DNA of 9,745 bases from JAYFRE01 sp034926235 (GTDB lineage: Bacteria; Pseudomonadota; Alphaproteobacteria; Rhodospirillales; Magnetospirillaceae). Location of the stretch: contig JAYFRE010000089.1 of the NCBI GenBank assembly GCA_034926235.1, positions 1-9,745 of the forward strand, read 5' to 3'. The notes beneath the pieces are model-generated. The model made no database searches and had not been told where the DNA came from. It worked only from the letters and a program-made list of their open reading frames with translations. Positions 5,898-9,745 of the stretch are shown here, one piece after another (the first letter of the stretch is position 1; the number at the start of each line of letters is the position of its first letter). Made by a program: the position numbers and the translations under genes.

Positions 5898-7100
5898 TTA
5901 CTTGGCCGACGCGGCGAGACGTTCGGTATCGGTGGCGATCAGCCATTCCTCATTGGTGGGGATGACCACGGCAACGGGCTTCTTGCTCTTGCTGATGACG
6001 CCGGATTTACCGCCGAACATGGTGCCGTTAGCCGCACTGTCCAGCTCGAAGCCGAACGCGCTCAGGCGGTTGACGGTCAGTTCGCGCACGAGCGAGGAAT
6101 TCTCGCCGATGCCGCCGGTGAAGACCAGCATGTCGAAACGCTTCAGCGAGGCGGCGAGAGCGCCGATATAGCGGGCCAGGCGGTGCACGAACACGTCCAG
6201 CGCCTTCTTGGCGCCGTCATGGCCTTCATTGGCGGCGCTTTCGATCGTGCGCATGTCGTTGGACAGCTCGGAGATGCCCAAAAGACCGCTCTTCTTGTTG
6301 AGCAGGCTGTCCAGGCCATCGGCATCCAGCTTCAAGAGCCGCGACAGATGCACCAGCGCGCCGGCATCGACATCGCCCGAACGGGTGCCCATGACCAGGC
6401 CTTCCAGCGGGGTCATGCCCATCGAGGTATCGACGCTCTTGCCGTTCAGCACCGCGGTCGCCGAAGCGCCGTTGCCGAGATGGGCGATGACCAGGCCGTG
6501 ATCCTTGGGATCGAGATTGAAGGCCCGCACCGCTTCCGCCGCGACATAGCGGTGGCTGGTGCCATGGAAGCCGTAACGGCGCACGCCATAATCACGGTAG
6601 AAAGACATCGGCAGCGCGTAAAGATAGGCGCCGGGCTCCATCGTCTGGTGGAAGGCGGTGTCGAACACGGCGACCTGCGGAATGTTCGGCAGCTTGGCGA
6701 TGGCGGTGCGGATACCCAGCACGTTGGCGGGGTTATGCAAAGGAGCCAGATGGTTGAGCGATTCGATCGCGGTCAGAACCTCGTCGGTCACCAGGACCGA
6801 AGACTGGAACTTCTCGCCGCCATGAACGACGCGATGACCGACAGCGGTCACGTTCTTCAGCCAGCCGCGCTCGGCCAGGGTCTTGGTCAGCGCACCCAGC
6901 GCCGCCGCATGGTCGCCGCCGCCCAGGGACAAGGTGACCTTGCCATCCTCGGCCTTGCAGGTCAGCCGGGCGTCTTCCTGACCGAGGCATTCGGCAAGGC
7001 CCGACATCAAGGGGGTCTTGTCTCCCGTGGGGAAGAGCGCAAACTTAAGCGAGGAACTACCGCAATTGATCACAAGAACAAGATTGTCGGTTTTGCTCAT
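5898..7100 (-). CDS. ackA: Acetate kinase
   Basis: Catalyses acetyl phosphate plus ADP to acetate plus ATP, reversibly, in the cytosol. The 400-residue length is normal (E. coli 400). Family landmarks are all present: INCGSSSLK with Asn12 (11-19), GHRVVHGG with Arg90 and His93 (88-95), LAPLHNP with His122, VFDTAFH with catalytic Asp147, YGFHGTSH with His179, AHLGNGAS (206-213), MGTRSGD with Arg240, FTGGIGENS (327-335) and PTNEE with Glu384. The ATG at 7098-7100 gives the usual N-terminus; its ribosome site is weak (GGATG, about 7 bases upstream). It is the first gene of the ackA-pta operon, with a candidate promoter about 170 bases upstream. No key residue is missing. Confidence 0.98.
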   Translation of the reverse strand: MSKTDNLVLVINCGSSSLKFALFPTGDKTPLMSGLAECLGQEDARLTCKAEDGKVTLSLGGGDHAAALGALTKTLAERGWLKNVTAVGHRVVHGGEKFQSSVLVTDEVLTAIESLNHLAPLHNPANVLGIRTAIAKLPNIPQVAVFDTAFHQTMEPGAYLYALPMSFYRDYGVRRYGFHGTSHRYVAAEAVRAFNLDPKDHGLVIAHLGNGASATAVLNGKSVDTSMGMTPLEGLVMGTRSGDVDAGALVHLSRLLKLDADGLDSLLNKKSGLLGISELSNDMRTIESAANEGHDGAKKALDVFVHRLARYIGALAASLKRFDMLVFTGGIGENSSLVRELTVNRLSAFGFELDSAANGTMFGGKSGVISKSKKPVAVVIPTNEEWLIATDTERLAASAK

Positions 7101-7203
7101 TTGACATCCATCGATTTACAATGCCGGCGTCGGCCGCATCCCCTGGGGCGGGAATTCTGTCAACCGCCATGCTGTTTCGCCAACTTCCCCTTGAACGTTC
7201 TCC

Positions 7204-7234
7204 GGCGGGCCATCGGACGCGAATCGCGCCCGCC
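7204..7234 (-). promoter_or_regulatory. Hairpin in the ackA 5' leader
   Basis: GGCGGGC (7204-7210) and GCCCGCC (7228-7234) form a perfect 7-bp stem. Inside the loop a further 3-bp stem, GCG/CGC with loop AAT (7219-7227), is possible. It would sit about 35 bases from the predicted 5' end of the ackA mRNA. No T-run follows, so a stability role is more likely than termination. Confidence 0.35.
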
Positions 7235-7274
7235 GCATCAGGTTCTTTTCCTGGAAGGCTGTGGGTTCACCATG

Positions 7275-7303
7275 GGTATAATGGAGGTTGACGGCCTTGC
7301 CAA
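7275..7303 (-). promoter_or_regulatory. Candidate sigma70 promoter of ackA-pta
   Basis: On the minus strand TTGGCA (7303-7298; 5/6 to TTGACA), a 17-base spacer and TATACC (7280-7275; 4/6 to TATAAT) predict a start near 7268. It is the best promoter-like match in the gap upstream of ackA. On the plus strand the same place contains a perfect TATAAT (7277-7282) but without a -35 at proper spacing. Confidence 0.5.
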
Positions 7304-7411
7304 CCTTGTCGAAACGGAGGGGGGACGAATTCCGGCGCAGGGTTGCCGCCTATCCACCCCCGTCGGCGCAATAAACCGAAAGAACAGACCGGTCCTTGCG
7401 CAACCACCCTG

Positions 7412-9463
7412 TCAAACGCGCCGGTCCGCATCGTCTTGAAGACGGCGCAGCTTTGCATAAAGCGTATTCCGACCAATCCCCAATGCCTGGGCCGTCCGGG
7501 AGATATTGCCGTCATGCCGGGCCAGTTCTTGCAGGATGGCGCGTGATTCGGCCTCCCTCAACCCCTTGCCGGTCTGCGCCTTCGCCCGCATCTGGGCCAG
7601 GTGAGCAGGAAGATGGTGACGCGACAGGCGCGCATAGGGCGCAATGAAATACTGGTTCAAGGCATATTCGACGGCGTTGATCAATTCGCGCACATTGCCC
7701 GGCCAGCTATGGGCGGCGAGAACGTCATAGACATCCTCGTCGATGCCGAGACCGGACAGCCCCATATCCCGGCACAGGCGCGCGAAATGGTGATCGACCA
7801 AGGAACGGATGTCCGCGCCGCGTTCTTTCAGCGGCGGAATGACGATGGTCGAAACGCACAAACGATGGAACAAATCGGCACGGAATCGTCCCGCCCGCAC
7901 CTCGCCCATCATGTCGCGGTTGGTGGCGGCGACGATCTTGATGTCCAGCCCGACTGTCTGGCTTCCGCCCAGACGGGTCACGCAGCGTTCCTCTAACACC
8001 CGCAGCAGATTGGTCTGCTGTTCCAACGGCAATTCGCAAATCTCGTCCAGGAACAGGGTGCCGCGGTTGGCGCGTTCGAACACGCCGGCGCGTCCTTTGC
8101 GGTCGGCTCCGGTGAAAGTCCCGCTTTCATAGCCGAACAGTTCGCTCTGGATCAGATCCCTGGGCAACGCACCGCAATTGATCGCTACGAACGGTCCCCG
8201 CTGGCGGTCGCCAGCACAGTGAATTCCACGCGCCACCAGTTCCTTGCCCGTGCCGCTTTCGCCCAGAATCACGACGGTCGAAGGCGTGCGCGCGAAGGCG
8301 GCGATCTGGCGGCGGATCTGGCAGGCAGCCTCGCTATCGCCGATAAAAGGCACGGTCGGACAACACCCCGTCCCCGGCTCAGGATCGCGGGCCTGCGTCC
8401 GCACGCGGGCATCCCGCCGCGCCGATGGCGGCGCGAGCTTGAGCACCGCGCCCAGCCATAGCCCGGCCGGCGAGCGCAACGGTATTGCCTCGGCCACTAT
8501 TCCCGGACGTCCCAGGGCCCGCACCACCGCATTCCTGCAACTGACGTCCTGCATCAGCCGGCCCAGCGGTTCGGCTTCGAACAGCTCCGAGACATGCCGT
8601 CCCGCCAAACGATAGGAATCGTCGCCTAGAATCGCCCGTGCCACCTCGTTGACGCCGCAGATGCGGCCCTGGGCCTGGATGACGACGACACCGTCATCGC
8701 CGCCCCCCAGGGGAAGCGCCGCCAGCATCGCCGCCGGCCAGGATTCCAACTCGCGGCTGTGGGATTGCAGCAGCATTCCCTCGAAAGCGCGCACGCTCCA
8801 CAACACCAGCCTCAGCGCCTGGGCATGATCCTCGGCGGTGCCGCTGGAGATATCGAAACATCCCGCCAGCCGGCCCAGAGGATCGAAGAACGGAGCCGCC
8901 GTGCAGCGCCATTCCTGATGATCGATGCAAAAATGTTCGCGATCGAAGATCTGCACCACATAACCGGTACGCAGCGCGGTGCCGATGGCGTTGGTGCCGA
9001 CGCTGCTTTCCGTCCATTCCGCACCGGTGCAGAAACGCAGCCTTTCGGCGCGCCGCAGCGCATCCTTGTGGCCATAGCTGCGCACCAGCCGGCCTTCCGA
9101 ATCGGTGATGCTGACCATCAATCCGTTCGATTGCAGAATCGGGCGCAACAAACCGTCGATCCGGCGCGACATATCGACGATGACCTCGTCGCCGCCGGAA
9201 GGGCCGAACGGACGCACCACCGGCGGACGCTTGCCGGTGGACACCCCAAGCGCCGCACAATGACGCCAGGAATCAGCCAAGACCGGGTCCAGCCCTTCGA
9301 CCGAGCCATGATCGACGAACCGTTTCCAAGCCTCATAGCCGACCTTGCCGGTGCTGTAGCGGAAACGCGGCAAGGGCGACGGCGGCGACGGCGCAAATCG
9401 TTCCAGTGACGGCGCGTTCCAGAAACGCGATGTCGCTTCAAGAATGGGTGATGCAGGATCCAT
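7412..9463 (-). CDS. Sigma54-dependent transcriptional activator, AcoR/DhaR type
   Basis: A 683-residue bacterial enhancer-binding protein. Domain order: an N-terminal segment with a Pro-rich stretch (22-34) and the AcoR-like DPVLADSWRHCAALG (59-73); a GAF sensor (about 100-225) with GTNAIGTAL (156-164), typical of AcoR/DhaR regulators; a PAS-like domain (about 255-345); an AAA+ domain (about 373-600) with Walker A GESGTGKE (401-408), a GTFTGA loop (448-453), Walker B GTLFLDE (468-474), FRADLFHRL (527-535) and WPGNVREL (587-594); and a Fis-type HTH (GNISRTAQALGIGRNTLYAKL, 652-672). There is no receiver domain, so a small ligand rather than phosphorylation is expected. The sigma54-contacting loop reads GTFTGA instead of GAFTGA. 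The ATG at 9463 has GAGGTG just upstream. Acetoin or related alcohol/aldehyde catabolism is the commonest role in this family; ligand and target are not shown here. Confidence 0.93.
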   Translation of the reverse strand: MDPASPILEATSRFWNAPSLERFAPSPPSPLPRFRYSTGKVGYEAWKRFVDHGSVEGLDPVLADSWRHCAALGVSTGKRPPVVRPFGPSGGDEVIVDMSRRIDGLLRPILQSNGLMVSITDSEGRLVRSYGHKDALRRAERLRFCTGAEWTESSVGTNAIGTALRTGYVVQIFDREHFCIDHQEWRCTAAPFFDPLGRLAGCFDISSGTAEDHAQALRLVLWSVRAFEGMLLQSHSRELESWPAAMLAALPLGGGDDGVVVIQAQGRICGVNEVARAILGDDSYRLAGRHVSELFEAEPLGRLMQDVSCRNAVVRALGRPGIVAEAIPLRSPAGLWLGAVLKLAPPSARRDARVRTQARDPEPGTGCCPTVPFIGDSEAACQIRRQIAAFARTPSTVVILGESGTGKELVARGIHCAGDRQRGPFVAINCGALPRDLIQSELFGYESGTFTGADRKGRAGVFERANRGTLFLDEICELPLEQQTNLLRVLEERCVTRLGGSQTVGLDIKIVAATNRDMMGEVRAGRFRADLFHRLCVSTIVIPPLKERGADIRSLVDHHFARLCRDMGLSGLGIDEDVYDVLAAHSWPGNVRELINAVEYALNQYFIAPYARLSRHHLPAHLAQMRAKAQTGKGLREAESRAILQELARHDGNISRTAQALGIGRNTLYAKLRRLQDDADRRV

Positions 9464-9503
9464 GGTTCACCTCACGGTATCCGCAATACAGGTTCCGTCC
9501 GAT

Positions 9504-9524
9504 CAAGGCCCTCCCACGGCCTTG
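9504..9524 (-). promoter_or_regulatory. Inverted repeat in the activator gene leader
   Basis: CAAGGCC (9504-9510) and GGCCTTG (9518-9524) are perfect 7-bp arms around a 7-base spacer, 41 bases upstream of the activator start. It could be a leader hairpin or an operator. No T-run follows. Confidence 0.35.
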
Positions 9525-9556
9525 TTCCCGCGACTCCCTCGGGTAACCGGAAGGAA

Positions 9557-9573
9557 ACGAAACGATATTTCGT
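9557..9573. promoter_or_regulatory. Operator-like inverted repeat ACGAAA-N5-TTTCGT
   Basis: Perfect 6-bp arms (9557-9562 and 9568-9573) around CGATA, inside the AT-rich part about 95 bases upstream of the activator start. It may lie at the activator gene's own promoter; a weak minus-strand TTGATC (9594-9589) with TACGAA at 17-base spacing overlaps it. The symmetry is visible; function is inferred. Confidence 0.3.
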
Positions 9574-9603
9574 ATTAAACTAACATGACCGGATCAACCT
9601 GTA

Positions 9604-9626
9604 CACTGTTCGAGTTTGGAACAGTG
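9604..9626. promoter_or_regulatory. 23-bp palindrome CACTGTTC-N7-GAACAGTG, possible enhancer-binding-protein site
   Basis: Two perfect 8-bp arms (9604-9611 and 9619-9626) separated by GAGTTTG. There is no T-run, so it is not an intrinsic terminator. Size and position (about 140 bases upstream of the activator gene) fit an upstream activator site for a Fis-type HTH dimer. Matching half-sites recur at 9641-9646 and 9716-9722. Binding by the adjacent activator is inference. Confidence 0.45.
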
Positions 9627-9657
9627 CCCGCTCATTACCAAACAGTATGACTTGCAC

Positions 9658-9677
9658 CGGAAATCGCATGATTTCCG
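9658..9677. promoter_or_regulatory. 20-bp palindrome CGGAAATC-N4-GATTTCCG
   Basis: Perfect 8-bp arms around GCAT. It differs in sequence from the CACTGTTC palindrome, so it may serve another regulator. It overlaps the -35 position of a rightward candidate -10, TACAAT (9693-9698), which has no good -35 of its own. An operator for a divergent operon is the simplest reading. Confidence 0.4.
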
Positions 9678-9692
9678 CTTTACCATGGCAAA

Positions 9693-9698
9693 TACAAT
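9693..9698 (+). promoter_or_regulatory. Candidate rightward -10 element TACAAT
   Basis: TACAAT matches TATAAT at 5 of 6 positions in an AT-rich context, but the -35 position (about 9670-9675, GATTTC) is poor and lies within the 9658-9677 palindrome. It would start transcription near 9705 toward a gene beyond the right edge. Weak on its own. Confidence 0.2.
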
Positions 9699-9745
9699 AC
9701 AGAACTGAATCATAACTGTTCGCATTCGGCACATTAAAATAACGT

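Larger units (their letters stand above)
7101..7411. other. Intergenic region between the activator gene and ackA
   Basis: These 311 bases separate the stop of the activator gene from the ackA start, both on the minus strand. They hold the candidate ackA promoter (7275-7303) and, downstream of it, a leader of about 168 bases with a hairpin (7204-7234). A TTGACA on the minus strand (7163-7158) has no matching -10. I found no clear intrinsic terminator after the activator gene and no short ORF with convincing coding character on either strand. Confidence 0.6.
9464..9745. other. AT-richer divergent regulatory region upstream of the activator
   Basis: These 282 bases to the right edge contain no ORF that looks coding. 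They are AT-richer than the rest of the window and carry several inverted repeats (listed separately), plus extra half-sites: AACAGT at 9641-9646 and CTGTTCG at 9716-9722, matching the arms of the 9604-9626 palindrome. GTTTGG (9614-9619) / CCAAAC (9638-9643) is a further overlapping inverted repeat. I saw no sigma54 -24/-12 element (TGGCAC-N5-TTGC) on either strand, so the activator's target promoter is probably beyond the window. Confidence 0.6.

Noticed and set aside
3975..7439. A 1154-codon open frame on the + strand opposite ackA and pta
   Set aside because: It is fully antisense to two unmistakable enzymes and its product is low-complexity (rich in Gly, His, Gln, Arg and Asp). This is the usual by-product of strong GC bias at third codon positions.
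7271..7439. A short + strand ORF after a perfect TATAAT, beginning MGIMEVDGLANLVE
   Set aside because: The TATAAT has no -35, there is no ribosome site, and the frame runs antisense into the end of the activator gene.
8759..9409. A + strand open frame of 216 codons opposite the activator gene
   Set aside because: It is antisense to the GAF domain of the activator and has no recognisable domain.
9604..9626. The CACTGTTC palindrome as an intrinsic terminator
   Set aside because: It has AT/GC-mixed short arms and no T-run on either strand, and lies upstream of a gene start; an operator fits better.
9686..9701. TGGCAAATACAATACA as a sigma54 -24/-12 promoter
   Set aside because: TGGCA is present but the -12 TTGC is absent at the required spacing.

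Overview
The window is GC-rich and densely coded, and it carries housekeeping metabolism plus one large transcriptional activator. I see no mobile elements, CRISPR arrays, tRNAs or rRNAs. The proteins are clearly proteobacterial. High GC, the long LOG-family protein and the EpsC-type serine acetyltransferase make an alphaproteobacterium (perhaps Rhodospirillales-like) my best guess, but this is an impression from sequence style and not a placement.

Left part (1-3626), amino-acid and sulfur metabolism. A 3'-truncated serA (D-3-phosphoglycerate dehydrogenase, first step of serine synthesis) runs leftwards off the edge. Divergent from it are a YchJ-like SEC-C zinc-motif protein and a LOG-family nucleotide phosphoribohydrolase, probably one transcription unit. 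Next comes a serine O-acetyltransferase (cysE/epsC type). SerA feeds the serine that CysE activates for cysteine synthesis, so two ends of one pathway flank the ychJ-LOG pair. Between the LOG gene and cysE lies a strong intrinsic terminator only 13 bases before the cysE start. Upstream of it is a near-copy of its 3' arm, which is the layout of a possible attenuator.

Middle (3627-7411), acetate metabolism. A strong bidirectional terminator separates cysE from the convergent ackA-pta operon on the minus strand. This operon encodes acetate kinase and a full-length enteric-type phosphate acetyltransferase, which interconvert acetyl-CoA and acetate and yield ATP. A perfect 10-bp hairpin sits between the two genes. 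A sigma70-like promoter lies about 170 bases upstream of ackA, so the mRNA would have a long leader containing a stable hairpin.

Right part (7412-9745). A 683-residue AcoR/DhaR-type sigma54 activator (GAF, PAS, AAA+, Fis-type HTH) is transcribed leftwards. Its upstream region (9464-9745) is AT-richer than the rest and holds several inverted repeats, including two perfect ones with 8-bp arms. These look like regulator sites for the activator gene and for an unseen divergent operon beyond the right edge. The activator may regulate acetoin, alcohol or other C2/C3 catabolism feeding acetyl-CoA, which would fit its position next to ackA-pta, but the window does not show its target.

No clearly new biological system is visible. 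The most interesting signals are regulatory: the putative cysE attenuator, the palindromes upstream of the activator, and a hairpin that would mask the serA ribosome binding site.
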